64,000 nucleotides of DNA. It comes from a bacterium (lineage in GTDB: Bacteria > Fibrobacterota > Fibrobacteria > UBA11236). Position numbers and translations under genes: made by a program. The DNA is taken from assembly GCA_900299345.1 (NCBI GenBank), contig OMJM01000022.1:22908-86907 (forward strand), in the 5' to 3' direction. Position 1 is the first letter of the stretch. Each line of letters starts with the position of its first letter. A model generated the notes under the pieces. That model had not been told where the DNA came from and made no database searches. It saw nothing but the letters and a program-made list of their open reading frames with translations. Positions 42,301-51,977 of this stretch are shown one piece after another.

Positions 42301-45300
42301 CGCTTGCCTGGTCAAGGGAACACCGGTCACTCCCTTCGCCGCTACCACTGTGATTGTGACGGCATTGAATGCAAGTGGCAGCGATACCGCGGCGCTGACT
42401 TTGAGCGCGGTGGTGGCCAGGCCGGTGATTGGATACAATCCATCATCGGTGGTGGACACGGTGGGCGTGACTGCAAATCATTCCATTGCTTCCTCCGGCG
42501 GCCCGATCGTTTCATGTTCGGTGACGTCGGGGGCATTACCATCGGGTTTCGGAATTGACAATGCCTGCCTAGTGACAGGAATTCCAGCGGGGACATTCGG
42601 GCCGGCGCCCATCGTCGTGACGGCAACGAATACCAGTGGCAGTGATACTGCGGTGCTGATGCTTAGTGCGGTCGTTGCTCCGCCTACGATTGCTTATAAT
42701 CCATCAACGGTCATCGATACCGTTGGGCAACAGGTTTCTCATGCGGTTGTTTCATCCAATGGTCCGATTTCAAGTTGCGCGGTGACATCGGGTTCTCTGC
42801 CTGCTGGGTTTAGCATAGACAACGGATGCTTGGTGACTGGGACTCCTTCAACGCCTTTCGCCCCTGTAACGATCGTGGTGACTGCATCGAACTCCAGTGG
42901 TGGCGACACGGCGACATTGACTCTCAGTGCGGTCATCGACAGACCAGTTATCGCCTACATTCCTTCGGTAGTGGTTGATACGGTCGGGCAGCAGGTTTCC
43001 CACGCAGTTGTTTCATCCAACGGCCCAATTTCAAGTTGCGCGGTGACATCGGGTTCTTTGCCGACTGGTTTTGGCATCAGTGATGGCTGTTTGGTGACTG
43101 GAACTCTTGTGGCACCGTTCAATCCTGTTACGGTGATAGTAACAGCCGTGAACTCCAGCGGCAGTGATACCGCGGTGTTGACTTTAAGCGCGGTGGTTGC
43201 CAAGCCGGTGATTGGATACAATCCATCGTCGGTAGTAGACACGGTGGGTCAAGCGATTTCTCATGCCGTGATTTCATCGGGCGGTCCTATCACCTCTTGT
43301 TCTGTGACATCAGGAAGCCTTCCATCCGGGTTGAGCCTTGACAATGTTTGTGTGGTGACGGGAATTCCGACGGGGACATTCGGGCCGGTGTCTATCGTCG
43401 TGACGGCAATGAATGCCAGTGGCATTGATACAGCGGTGCTGACACTCAGTGCGGTAGTGGCAAAACCAATGATTGGATACAATCCATCATCGGTGGTGGA
43501 CACGGTGGGCCAAGTGATTTCGCATTCAGTCATTTCGTCCGGCGGACCGATCAGTACCTGCTCTGTTACCTCTGGAACCTTGCCTTCTGGATTCAGCGTT
43601 GACAATGGCTGTGTCGTGACTGGAACGCCTGTGGCAACGTATGGGCCGACGACAGTGACCGTGACAGCGGTGAATTCCAGTGGCAGCGGCACAGCAACTC
43701 TGGCCTTGAGTGCGGTGGTTGCAAGACCCATCGTCTCTTACAACCCCCCAGCAGTGATCGATACGGCGGGAGTATCCGCGACGCATTCTGCAATTACCTC
43801 CGGCGGGCCGATTGCGTCCTGTTCCGTCACTTTCGGAACATTACCTTCGGGTTATGCGATCGACAATGCCTGCAAGATCTCCGGCACGCCCGTAGTGGCA
43901 TTCGGATCGACGTCAGTAGTGGTGATGGCGGTGAATGCGAGTGGGAGCGATACGGCCGTGTTGACCTTGAGTGCGGCCGTGGCGCGTCCGACAGTTTCAT
44001 TCAACCCTTCGGCGGTGGTGGACACGGTGGGTCAAGCAGTTTCGCACGCCATGGTGTCGTCAGGTGGCCCCATCAATTCGTGTCAGGTGACGTCCGGAAC
44101 ATTACCGTCAGGGTATAGCATCGGAACTGCTTGTTCGGTGAGCGGTACACCCTCGACGACGTTTGGGCCGGCCACGGTGGTGGTGACAGCCGTGAATACT
44201 AGCGGTAGCGACACAGCAACTCTGACTTTGAGCGGAGTGGTGGCAAAACCCGTGATCGGATATAACCCATCCACTTTTGTGGATACGGTGGGTGTGGTGG
44301 CGAGTCATAGCGTGGTGTCTTCCGGCGGCCCGATTACCTCTTGCTCCGTCACGTCGGGAACCTTGCCGGCCGGGTTCGCAATTGACAATGGGTGCCGTGT
44401 AAATGGGAACGCCACATCTCCATTCATCGCGTCCTCCTTGGTGGTGACGGCATCGAATTCCAGTGGCAGCGACACGGCGAAGTTGACTTTGAGTGCAGTC
44501 GTTGCCCGTTTGGTGGTTTCCTACAGACCTTCCGTGGTGGTCGACACCATTGGCATTCCAGCGATTCACGAATTGATCGTTTTGGGCGGGCCCGTCACGG
44601 ATTGCCAGTTGACTTCAGGAATATTGCCCGGCGCTTACAGTCTCAGCAACACCTGTACTATCAGCGGCACCACTGCAGAGCCTTTTGCGGCCGCGGAGCT
44701 GGTGGTCACGGCCACAGGACCTGGGGGAACGGATACAGCGAATCTGACCCTGTTGAGCGCTGACGCGAAGCCAGCCATCACGTTCAACCCTTCTTCAGTT
44801 CGAGACACGGTAGGCAAGCCGGCTAATCATCCGGCGATTTTTCTTGGCGGCCCTGTGATTGCCTGTACAGTGACTGCGGGAGTTTTGCCGTCCGGGTTGG
44901 TGATCGACAATCAATGCAATATCAGTGGAACACCCACGGTTCCCGCAGGGCCTGTTTCTCTGACCGTGACGGCGACCAATGGAGTGGATCAAAGTTCCGC
45001 ATCCTTGAGTATTGAAGTGATTGGTGAGCCGAGTAGCATTGCATATAGTCGTCCCAGTATTGTCGCGATAAGGAATGTGGCCATTGATCCTGACACTGTA
45101 ACCTTTGTCGGCGCTCCTATGAACACATTTACCATCAATCCTGCGTTGCCGGCAGGCCTAAATTTGAATCCTTCAAATGGGTTGATCAATGGTACTCCCA
45201 CGGTCGTGTCTGCCTTGACAAACTATGTGGTGACGGGTTCCGGCCCGGGGGGGACGGACACCGCCTGGATCAATATTCGTGTGGTATCCCCGCCTGCGAA

Positions 45301-45817
45301 TTTATCCTATGCCGACGAACTGACGACTTATGTGGTAGGAGTTGCAGTTACGCCGAATACGCCTTCGATCACGGGTTACGCGACGCGCTACTCTGTTGCG
45401 CCTCCGCTTCCCAACGGGCTGCGAATCGATTCTCTTTCGGGTGTTATTGCGGGAACTCCTGTGTTACAATCGTTTCCCTCGGATTACACCGTGACGGCAG
45501 GGAGTTTTGCCGGTTCGACCACTTCCACGTTGAACATCGCGGTGGTTGGGACTCCCTCCAACCTGTCTTATACCGATGACCTTCCGACGTACAAGGCGGG
45601 TGTGGCCATCATCCCTCCCAACATGCCGAACGTTCACGGCATCGTAACCTTCTATACCGTGAGTCCGACGCTTCCCGACGGCATTGTTCTGGATCAAACC
45701 ACCGGCTACATACTTGGAACTCCAACCACAGAATCCACTCCGCGCGTCTACACCATCACCGGCAATAATCCCGGCGGGACTGTTAGCACGATGGTTACAC
45801 TGGGGGTTGTCCCATAA
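39353..45817 (+). CDS. Giant VWA surface protein with 17 Ig-like repeats
   Basis: About 2154 residues. After a signal sequence (SVAVFALFAVCLHAQ) comes a conserved N-terminal block with TRLDNDGFALCRK, then a von Willebrand A domain whose MIDAS motif is DQSGS at about residue 100. About 340 further residues are shared with the next gene. From 41372 to the stop it is 17 tandem repeats of 87-88 residues, each an Ig-like fold (YNPS.VVDTVG, SGGPI.SC.VTSG.LP.GF, ASGSDTA.LTLSAVV). Repeats 2-14 each carry two cysteines likely to form a disulfide. The likely role is adhesion or a stalk projecting the VWA head. The start is GTG at 39353 with GGAGGAG upstream (a TTG at 39350 is also possible). Confidence 0.88.
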   Translation: MFCRQEGRNEIFSLPDFSRSVAVFALFAVCLHAQTLRCDLASKDTVINGQSAKRCLDLDSLKGKTVVVPSNVTRLDNDGFALCRKAVVSGGNADIVFILDQSGSMWANQAWINTGVTPNDTLYYTGTGGCNSTTTSGTVTIPVIETARSVPKLNSGTGCNQYAGDPLNARGAAVRQAIDYIAANSTVSTVGYLGFAASVSQVRRPLQMSSSSNVTTVKGSVVLTNSSGTTYRGPLDTAKRWLNDTSLRKNPKAAIVFISDGANTGASYSDLINALMPPIYGIFLGKNATADTANLVQLANQTGGAYYRVPPTKPDSLASVVRIILNRILQNYDPDLMTITNSTLSPAQTSTANLAGQFVDQGNSSWRVTLDSSLALQASTANAIRVITRFKEAGTNSLRLDTSQFSLSTTGTVATGTSTVFSGIVTQCYAPSELRWLNVAGSRPNPLYFTEADSSIKLQLRGSNSGLTAVRPTLSTLQSVGRTPDAETGSLSLAFSSQDSSRFSGTVTMRPAATPNLNSGVLEPYFTDSLIASWVNPRDPRDFARDTLRVRVANKAARAYFSTRSDGGDTATQFVSASTQACLIVVDNRKTLADSLYRVNISDTTGSSDHETYALNEIAPGKFSVCFPIESGTKVDNNGRVQYSPVGDQLRAVYVDPVSDYHDTAIASVVIKTAPAILYNPATVIDTVGKAASHSVSTAGGGIATVYHIAPALPAGLSLDTLSGFISGMPSVVSTSASYTITAAGPGGTGTTGLTLSVVVAKPVIAYNPSVVVDTVGGAVSHSAVSSGGPIASCSVTSGAMPAGFILDNSCRVLGTSSVTFSAAQIVVTALNASGSDTAALTLSVVVAKPIVEYNPSAVVDTVGMFAAHLVLTSGGPITSCPIISGALPSGYGVDTACNMSGIPTATFDPVALVFMASNASGTDTAKLLLSAVVAKPVIGYNPAAVVDTVSMGASHGVVSTGGPITSCSVTYGSLPVGFSIDSACLVKGTPVTPFAATTVIVTALNASGSDTAALTLSAVVARPVIGYNPSSVVDTVGVTANHSIASSGGPIVSCSVTSGALPSGFGIDNACLVTGIPAGTFGPAPIVVTATNTSGSDTAVLMLSAVVAPPTIAYNPSTVIDTVGQQVSHAVVSSNGPISSCAVTSGSLPAGFSIDNGCLVTGTPSTPFAPVTIVVTASNSSGGDTATLTLSAVIDRPVIAYIPSVVVDTVGQQVSHAVVSSNGPISSCAVTSGSLPTGFGISDGCLVTGTLVAPFNPVTVIVTAVNSSGSDTAVLTLSAVVAKPVIGYNPSSVVDTVGQAISHAVISSGGPITSCSVTSGSLPSGLSLDNVCVVTGIPTGTFGPVSIVVTAMNASGIDTAVLTLSAVVAKPMIGYNPSSVVDTVGQVISHSVISSGGPISTCSVTSGTLPSGFSVDNGCVVTGTPVATYGPTTVTVTAVNSSGSGTATLALSAVVARPIVSYNPPAVIDTAGVSATHSAITSGGPIASCSVTFGTLPSGYAIDNACKISGTPVVAFGSTSVVVMAVNASGSDTAVLTLSAAVARPTVSFNPSAVVDTVGQAVSHAMVSSGGPINSCQVTSGTLPSGYSIGTACSVSGTPSTTFGPATVVVTAVNTSGSDTATLTLSGVVAKPVIGYNPSTFVDTVGVVASHSVVSSGGPITSCSVTSGTLPAGFAIDNGCRVNGNATSPFIASSLVVTASNSSGSDTAKLTLSAVVARLVVSYRPSVVVDTIGIPAIHELIVLGGPVTDCQLTSGILPGAYSLSNTCTISGTTAEPFAAAELVVTATGPGGTDTANLTLLSADAKPAITFNPSSVRDTVGKPANHPAIFLGGPVIACTVTAGVLPSGLVIDNQCNISGTPTVPAGPVSLTVTATNGVDQSSASLSIEVIGEPSSIAYSRPSIVAIRNVAIDPDTVTFVGAPMNTFTINPALPAGLNLNPSNGLINGTPTVVSALTNYVVTGSGPGGTDTAWINIRVVSPPANLSYADELTTYVVGVAVTPNTPSITGYATRYSVAPPLPNGLRIDSLSGVIAGTPVLQSFPSDYTVTAGSFAGSTTSTLNIAVVGTPSNLSYTDDLPTYKAGVAIIPPNMPNVHGIVTFYTVSPTLPDGIVLDQTTGYILGTPTTESTPRVYTITGNNPGGTVSTMVTLGVVP
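41372..45814 (+). repeat. Tandem array of 17 Ig-like coding repeats, 261 bases each
   Basis: The period is exactly 261 bases (for example 41633 to 41894), with two later units of 264. Units 6 and 7 differ by few bases over their first 70, pointing to recent duplication or gene conversion. The first unit and the last three lack the cysteine pair and are the most divergent, so new copies appear to be made in the middle of the array. Confidence 0.88.
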
Positions 45818-45956
45818 AAGGAGCGTGTTTTCACCGTTACAGGAAATTTACACGGCAAGGGTGCATCTGCCGTTGTTTGGCTCAGAGTATGTGTCCCGCT
45901 TCACAATTATTTACCGTCTCATCGGGCGAAACAGTTGAGGCTACTTTATTATAGGC

Positions 45957-48900
45957 ATGAGGGGTTTGGACGTGTTATTTCGCAATGTGGGACTACTGGC
46001 TGTTGTGACGGTTTTCGGGCTTCAAGCCCAGGGAATCCGTTGTGATTTGGTCAGCAAGGACACTCTGATTGGCGGTCAACCCCGCAAGCAGTGTCTTGAT
46101 ATTGATGTTCTGCGTGGCACGACGGTGACGATTCCATCCAACGTCACGCGGCTGGACAATGATGGCTTTGCTTTGTGCCGCAAGGCCGTGGTTCAGGGCG
46201 GCAACGCCGACGTCGTGTTCATTCTCGATCAGAGCGGCAGCATGTTTGCAGATCGTGCATGGGTGAATACCGGCGTCAATCCAAACGATACCGTCTATTT
46301 CTTCCAAAGCGGAGGAACGGGCTGTAATTACACTAGCACGACCGGTAATGTGATTGTTCCGGTGATTGAACAGCCGCGCACGATTCCAAGGCTTACAAAC
46401 GGAACGGGATGCAATCAGTATTCGGGGGATCCGCTCAACGCCCGTGCTGCCGCGGTCCGGCAGGCCATTGATTACGTTGCGAGCAATTCTCCAAACTCTA
46501 CAGCGGGATGGTTGGGTTTCGGATCAAATGTCGGCACGGCGCGAAGGCCCTTGCAGCTGAACAGCACCACCAACGTCAACACGGTCAAAAACAATTTGAC
46601 TATCGCCAATCTTAGTGGAACGACTTACCGCTACCCCTTGGATTCTGCGCGCAAATGGTTGAATGACGCAACTCTGCGGAAGAATTCGAAAGCCGCCATT
46701 GTATTCATTTCCGATGGTGCCAATACGGGACCTGCTTACCTCGATTTGGTGAATTCCACGATGCCGCCGATTTATGGCATCTTTCTGGGAAAGAACGCCA
46801 CCCCTGATACCGCCAACCTTGTCCAATTAGCCTCGCTCACCGGGGGGGCGTATTACCGTGTGCCTCCCGGTAAACCGGACAGCCTCGCCAGTGTGGTGCG
46901 CATCATTCTCGACCGCATTTTGCAAAACTATGATCCGGATCAAGTGACCGTTACCAACTCCAGTCTTGCGCCTCCGCAGACCAGTTTGGCGAATGACCCG
47001 GAGCAATTCCTGGATCAAAACAACGGCAGTTGGGTATTGCTTCTGGATAGCGCCATTGCCCTCCAATCCGGTTCAAATGTCATCCGCGTCATTGCGCGGT
47101 TTCGGGAGGCGGCCACCGGCAACATTCGCGCCGATACTTCCCAGTTCACATTGAGCGTGACCGGCCCTGTGGTTCCCGGAACATCCACGGTTTTTTCGGG
47201 TGTCGTGACCCAATGCTATAACCCCAGCGAGTTGCGATGGCTCAATACACTCGGGGTACGTCCCGGTTATTTCACCGATGCCGATAGTTCCGTCAAAATT
47301 CAGATACGAAGCACCAACATCGCGCAGTTCTCGGCATTGGCCCGTCTTTCAACCCGCCGGACCACCGGACGCGTTCCTGATGCGGAAAATGCCACGTTGG
47401 GATGGATATTTTCCAGCAGCGATTCTTCAAGGTTCATCGGAAACTTCACCGTACGTGCGGCATCCACTCCGACTTTGAATTCCGGAGTTCTGGAACCATA
47501 CTTCACGGACTCCCTGATTGCTTCATGGGTCAACCCGCGCGACGCTCGGGATTTTGCGCGTGATACGATTTTGTTCCGTCCCATCAACAAGGCGGCGCGA
47601 GCTTATTTCTCCACGCGAAGCGATGGAGGGGACACGGTATCCACGTTTGATCCCACCGCAACCCAGGCGTGCCTCATCCTTGAGGACAACCGAAAAAGTC
47701 TTACGGATTCCCTGTATCGTGTGAGCATTTCCGATTCTGTGGACGGTTCCGATCACGAGACTTTTCAGTTGAATGAAATTTCTCCCGGGAAATTTTCGGC
47801 CTGTTTTCCCATCGAAGTGGGAACCAAGGTCAACAACAACGGCCGGCTCCAGTTTTCACCTTCCGGGGATCAAATGCGCGCGGTGTACGTGGATCCGATT
47901 CCAGAGTACCGGGATTCTGCCATTGCTGCGGCAGGCATCGGAGTTTCTGTGCAGGAGCAAGCCACGTTGGTTTTCACCGACGCAAATGGCGTGGTATTGC
48001 CCGCCAATTCCTTCTGGCCCTTGGACAGGGGCAGGGTTTACCTGCGCTTCACCGATGACAATTCACTTCCCCGTATCGGCGCCAAGACGGTTCAAATCAC
48101 CGCGCGCAGCATTCGTTTGCGACAGCTTCTGGCGCAAGATGTGGAATCCGTAGCCCTGACAGACACAGTCTCTCAGACGCGAACCTTGAAAGCCTGGCGC
48201 GGCGGCGTCAATATTCTCGAATCACTTGTGCCGATCAATGGGGATGGAACGCTTCAGGGTGCTTACCGCATTGAACTGACCGCTACGGTCGCGGCTCATG
48301 ATAATGCGGGACAACCCACCGGTCAGAATGCCACTGCCTCGTTGATTGTAGCCCATCCGGATTCCGCCATGTCCTTTTCTTTTGCGGACACCGCGAATTC
48401 TGCCAATGCGGATGGGGCATCCACGGTGTACCTCACCATTCGAGATCAGGATTTTGTCAGAAATGCCCAGGACACCATCGTGGTGACGGCGCAATGCCCC
48501 TCTTCCGGCGACAGCGTGACCGGGTTGCGGCTGGTGCAGGTATCACCCGGGGTTTACGCTTCGGAACCATTATTTCGTAATGGCTTGGCGGCAAATACGA
48601 CGGACCGGATCCTATCGTGTCCGGCCGGTGCCGGCACCGTGATATCCTACACCGATCCGGTGTACTACACGATTGCGGCTCCGATCATCCGTGAAACGCA
48701 ACCGCCCGCGGCATTGCCGACGGGCACGTCCTTTGTCTCGCAAATTACCGTAGGTCTTGCGACGGCAACAGCCGGGGCGCGGATCAACTACACGTTGGAT
48801 GGATCCATGCCGCAACCGTCGTTGCCTCTCGTATATACCGATTCCATCACGATGTATTCTACAACAGTTCTCAAAGCGGTCGCTTCGACGACGGGCTATC

Positions 48901-51900
48901 TCCGAAGCCGCATCCTGACGGAAACTTACACGCGAACACCGTTTCCCTCGCGTCTCCAAATTCTTGATGTCAATGGCAATCCGTTTCCGAATCGCACGGT
49001 CACGGATGCCGTGGGAGGCTTACGTGTGTTGTTGAACACTTCGCAGGGTGGATTGGGGGGTGTTACGGTTGTCATCCGGTCGCGACGTGGGGCGGATGTC
49101 GAAAATCCGGTGTTGATCAATACCACATTCGACAATCAAACCCACGATTACTGGAACAACCTTGTCTTAAGGGCTGGAGCTCCGACAGTGCGCGCGGGGA
49201 ATGACACACTCGAAACGCCTCTCCCGGATACGTTGGTCGCAGTTTGGCGAAATCCTCTGGACACCAATGAGGTGGTGGCGGACACTTTGTTCGTCGCTCC
49301 CGGTTTTTCCGTTTCGAACGTGTTCTTTTCCAACAGTCTGGGTGGCTCTAAAGTCGACTCCTTTCCCGCAGGAACCACAACCGTGTACGTGGTGGATTCC
49401 ACGCGTTCCCTGACCGGGTTCGTCTACCGCGTCGCTGTCTCGTCATCGATTGGCGGATCCGATTTGGAGACGTACGTGCTTAACGAAGTAAGGCCGGGTG
49501 TGTTTTCGGTGGCTGTACCGGTTCAGCCCGGAGGCGTCAAGGTCAGCGGTAATGGAACATTGCAAGTTTCCGCCGCCGGAGATCAGCTGCTCGCCACCTT
49601 CATCCATCCGGTCTATGGTGATACGAGCTACGGCGTGGCAGGATACAACCAGGCTCCCCAACGCATTGCATTGTTGAGGTTTCTAGATACTCTCGGGGTG
49701 CCGTTGGCACCAAGTTCGTTTTATTCTCCAGCCAATGGCCGTATCAGAATTCGTTATGAGGACGACTGGACACCCGGCATTGATCCGCAAGTGCATCAAA
49801 AATCCTTGCGGCTTGTTCTGAATGCCATGCGGGGCGGCCAGCGCTTTGCAGTTGATTCAGAAGTAGCGATTCTCAGCTATGTTCAAGCATCTGGCGCTTG
49901 GGAAGGAACCACCCCGTTGCGCGATCGCAGTCTGCGGGTTCTGAATGACACGGTGGAATCCCAATTCCGTGGGGAACTGCAGGGTTTTGTCGCCTCTCAT
50001 AACAATGCGGGTGCAGCGGACGGCAATACTGAGACCGCAGGATTGCTCATCGCTTATCCCGATCAATCCGCTGATGTGACGTTGACCGACACGCGGGGAA
50101 ATTCCGTGGGACGTTTGACGGACAGTATCACCTTTTCGCTGAAGGATCAGGCCTTCACATTATTGCCGGGAGCGCCGGTCAGCGTGCGTCTCAGTTGTCA
50201 GAATTCGGGTGACATTGAGGATCCGATCTGGCTCCCAGGAGATGGCCTCGGGAATTATGTGCTTCCGATTCCGGTGCGCAAGGAGGAAGGCGCGGCGGCG
50301 GCTGGCGATGGTCGCCTCCAATGTCTGGCGAGTGATGTGATTCTCGTGGATTATACCGATCCGGTTTATGGAACAAAAGCCAACGCTTCGGCGACTTGGG
50401 GTTCCCCCGGGTTCGTCAAGATCCGTTTTGCTTCTGAAGTGGATACGTCGACGATCGTTTCCATTTCGGACACGGTCCCACGGTTTTTGGCCATGGTTGA
50501 GACTCCCAGCCCGGATCGGAATAAGATCGACACTTTCTGGGTGCGGTTAACCACCGCCCAAGGCGAATTGGATTCCGTCCCGGCGGTCGAGACAGGAGCC
50601 AACAGCGGTGTGTTCAAGGCGTTCATTCCCTTCCAGTTCACCTTGGCGGCGCCAGTGCCTGGGGATCGCAACATCGAAGGACAACTGAATGTTACGGCCA
50701 CCACGACTTCTGTGCCCCTTACGGGCATGGTTCGCCGTGGTGTCGATTCAGGACAGGCAGTGATCACCTTGTTCGCGCAGTTCAATCCGCCTCGTCTGGG
50801 CTATGTGCAGGATCGCAACGGTGATGGTCGCGCGGACTGGGTATCGCTGAGTTTTGCCAAGCCGTTGACCAGGGGTCTAGCTGTGCTGGATTCCGTGTAT
50901 TGGAATTCAGAGATTCCCGCAAACCGGCGTTCTGCAATTGCGGACATTGCGAGCGGTGGCGCAGGCGTGACGCTGGATGTCAGTAGTGCCCCTTTCCCCA
51001 AGTACTTGACCGGATTGCCGCGCATCGGAAAACCTCCTGTTGCGAAACTTCCATTCGACGCTTACTTCAGAGGGGTGCCCGTTTTGCTTGCCGATTCTGT
51101 TGGTCCCGTTCCGCAAGTTGCGATCAAACACCCCTCCGATCTCACCACCTATTTGGTGGGCGACGAGGTGCGTTACCAGCCCGACACGCTGGTGATTTCG
51201 GTTTCCGAGCCGCTTATGCTGCAAAACTGGAATGGCGTTTTCCGGTTTCGAGGAGGCGTGAATTGCGAAGATCCTTCCGCGCATTTACAGACACAGCCCG
51301 TGATGGGTTTTGGTGAACCGCGCTCGACGGACGGCATGAACTTTGTTGTACCGCTCGACAACCGACCGGGCGCCGGAGCTCCCCAGATTGGCGATTGCAT
51401 TTTCCTTGAAAACGACGGTAGGTTCACGGACACTTCCGGGAACCTACCGAGCATTCTTGGGGCTGTTTTGGTGGGCACAGGATCGGAAAAAGCCATTCGC
51501 GGGATGCTGGGCTACCCTCCTGTGTCGGGCATCAATCCAGGGGACAGAGCGTATCAGCTTGCGAACAACAGCGATCCCTCTTCGCGTGGACGGTTGCAGC
51601 AAGATGCGGGAGGAAGGTTGAAATGGATTCCGCCGGTGGAAAGTGGACAGGATAACGGGGCCGGGTATGTGCCGATGCCGGATGGGATAAGCGCCGTCGA
51701 GGTTTTTGCGACCGAACGTTTCACCGCACGTGTGCATATTTTCGACCAGTTGGGAAATCCGGTGAAAGCGTGGACGGAAAAGTTCGGGTATAACGGGGAA
51801 TTTTCCAATGCCAATCGCCGCTCGCAAAACGGGGCACGAGCTTATTTGCAATGGGATCAGCGTGATTCCAAAGGCCAGTTGGTGGGAACCGGAGTCTATG

Positions 51901-51977
51901 TCTGGAAGGTCATATTCACCCTTGACGACGGTCGCACAGAGATTTTGATGACACGTACCGGTCTAATCCGCCGTTGA
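45957..51977 (+). CDS. Giant VWA surface protein with CHB_HEX-like and FlgD-like C-terminus
   Basis: 2006 residues, homologous to the first 660 residues of the preceding gene: signal peptide, TRLDNDGFALCRK, and a VWA domain with MIDAS DQSGS at about residue 91. Its tail is unrelated to the Ig repeats. Several beta-rich modules have internal similarity (QATLVFTDANGVVLP and QRIALLRFLDTLGVPLAP head equivalent modules). One near residues 930-990 resembles a chitobiase/beta-hexosaminidase C-terminal domain (ARINYTLDGSMPQPS). The last 90 residues (YLQWDQRDSKGQLVGTGVYV) fit the FlgD-Ig-like end of many FCB surface proteins. It overlaps mfd by 15 bases at the stop. The ATG lacks a clear ribosome-binding site. 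Confidence 0.87.
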   Translation: MRGLDVLFRNVGLLAVVTVFGLQAQGIRCDLVSKDTLIGGQPRKQCLDIDVLRGTTVTIPSNVTRLDNDGFALCRKAVVQGGNADVVFILDQSGSMFADRAWVNTGVNPNDTVYFFQSGGTGCNYTSTTGNVIVPVIEQPRTIPRLTNGTGCNQYSGDPLNARAAAVRQAIDYVASNSPNSTAGWLGFGSNVGTARRPLQLNSTTNVNTVKNNLTIANLSGTTYRYPLDSARKWLNDATLRKNSKAAIVFISDGANTGPAYLDLVNSTMPPIYGIFLGKNATPDTANLVQLASLTGGAYYRVPPGKPDSLASVVRIILDRILQNYDPDQVTVTNSSLAPPQTSLANDPEQFLDQNNGSWVLLLDSAIALQSGSNVIRVIARFREAATGNIRADTSQFTLSVTGPVVPGTSTVFSGVVTQCYNPSELRWLNTLGVRPGYFTDADSSVKIQIRSTNIAQFSALARLSTRRTTGRVPDAENATLGWIFSSSDSSRFIGNFTVRAASTPTLNSGVLEPYFTDSLIASWVNPRDARDFARDTILFRPINKAARAYFSTRSDGGDTVSTFDPTATQACLILEDNRKSLTDSLYRVSISDSVDGSDHETFQLNEISPGKFSACFPIEVGTKVNNNGRLQFSPSGDQMRAVYVDPIPEYRDSAIAAAGIGVSVQEQATLVFTDANGVVLPANSFWPLDRGRVYLRFTDDNSLPRIGAKTVQITARSIRLRQLLAQDVESVALTDTVSQTRTLKAWRGGVNILESLVPINGDGTLQGAYRIELTATVAAHDNAGQPTGQNATASLIVAHPDSAMSFSFADTANSANADGASTVYLTIRDQDFVRNAQDTIVVTAQCPSSGDSVTGLRLVQVSPGVYASEPLFRNGLAANTTDRILSCPAGAGTVISYTDPVYYTIAAPIIRETQPPAALPTGTSFVSQITVGLATATAGARINYTLDGSMPQPSLPLVYTDSITMYSTTVLKAVASTTGYLRSRILTETYTRTPFPSRLQILDVNGNPFPNRTVTDAVGGLRVLLNTSQGGLGGVTVVIRSRRGADVENPVLINTTFDNQTHDYWNNLVLRAGAPTVRAGNDTLETPLPDTLVAVWRNPLDTNEVVADTLFVAPGFSVSNVFFSNSLGGSKVDSFPAGTTTVYVVDSTRSLTGFVYRVAVSSSIGGSDLETYVLNEVRPGVFSVAVPVQPGGVKVSGNGTLQVSAAGDQLLATFIHPVYGDTSYGVAGYNQAPQRIALLRFLDTLGVPLAPSSFYSPANGRIRIRYEDDWTPGIDPQVHQKSLRLVLNAMRGGQRFAVDSEVAILSYVQASGAWEGTTPLRDRSLRVLNDTVESQFRGELQGFVASHNNAGAADGNTETAGLLIAYPDQSADVTLTDTRGNSVGRLTDSITFSLKDQAFTLLPGAPVSVRLSCQNSGDIEDPIWLPGDGLGNYVLPIPVRKEEGAAAAGDGRLQCLASDVILVDYTDPVYGTKANASATWGSPGFVKIRFASEVDTSTIVSISDTVPRFLAMVETPSPDRNKIDTFWVRLTTAQGELDSVPAVETGANSGVFKAFIPFQFTLAAPVPGDRNIEGQLNVTATTTSVPLTGMVRRGVDSGQAVITLFAQFNPPRLGYVQDRNGDGRADWVSLSFAKPLTRGLAVLDSVYWNSEIPANRRSAIADIASGGAGVTLDVSSAPFPKYLTGLPRIGKPPVAKLPFDAYFRGVPVLLADSVGPVPQVAIKHPSDLTTYLVGDEVRYQPDTLVISVSEPLMLQNWNGVFRFRGGVNCEDPSAHLQTQPVMGFGEPRSTDGMNFVVPLDNRPGAGAPQIGDCIFLENDGRFTDTSGNLPSILGAVLVGTGSEKAIRGMLGYPPVSGINPGDRAYQLANNSDPSSRGRLQQDAGGRLKWIPPVESGQDNGAGYVPMPDGISAVEVFATERFTARVHIFDQLGNPVKAWTEKFGYNGEFSNANRRSQNGARAYLQWDQRDSKGQLVGTGVYVWKVIFTLDDGRTEILMTRTGLIRR

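Noticed and set aside
39353..45817. CRISPR or phage-derived origin of the long tandem repeat
   Set aside because: The repeats are 261-base coding units in frame with Ig-like protein sequence, with no spacers and no cas genes.
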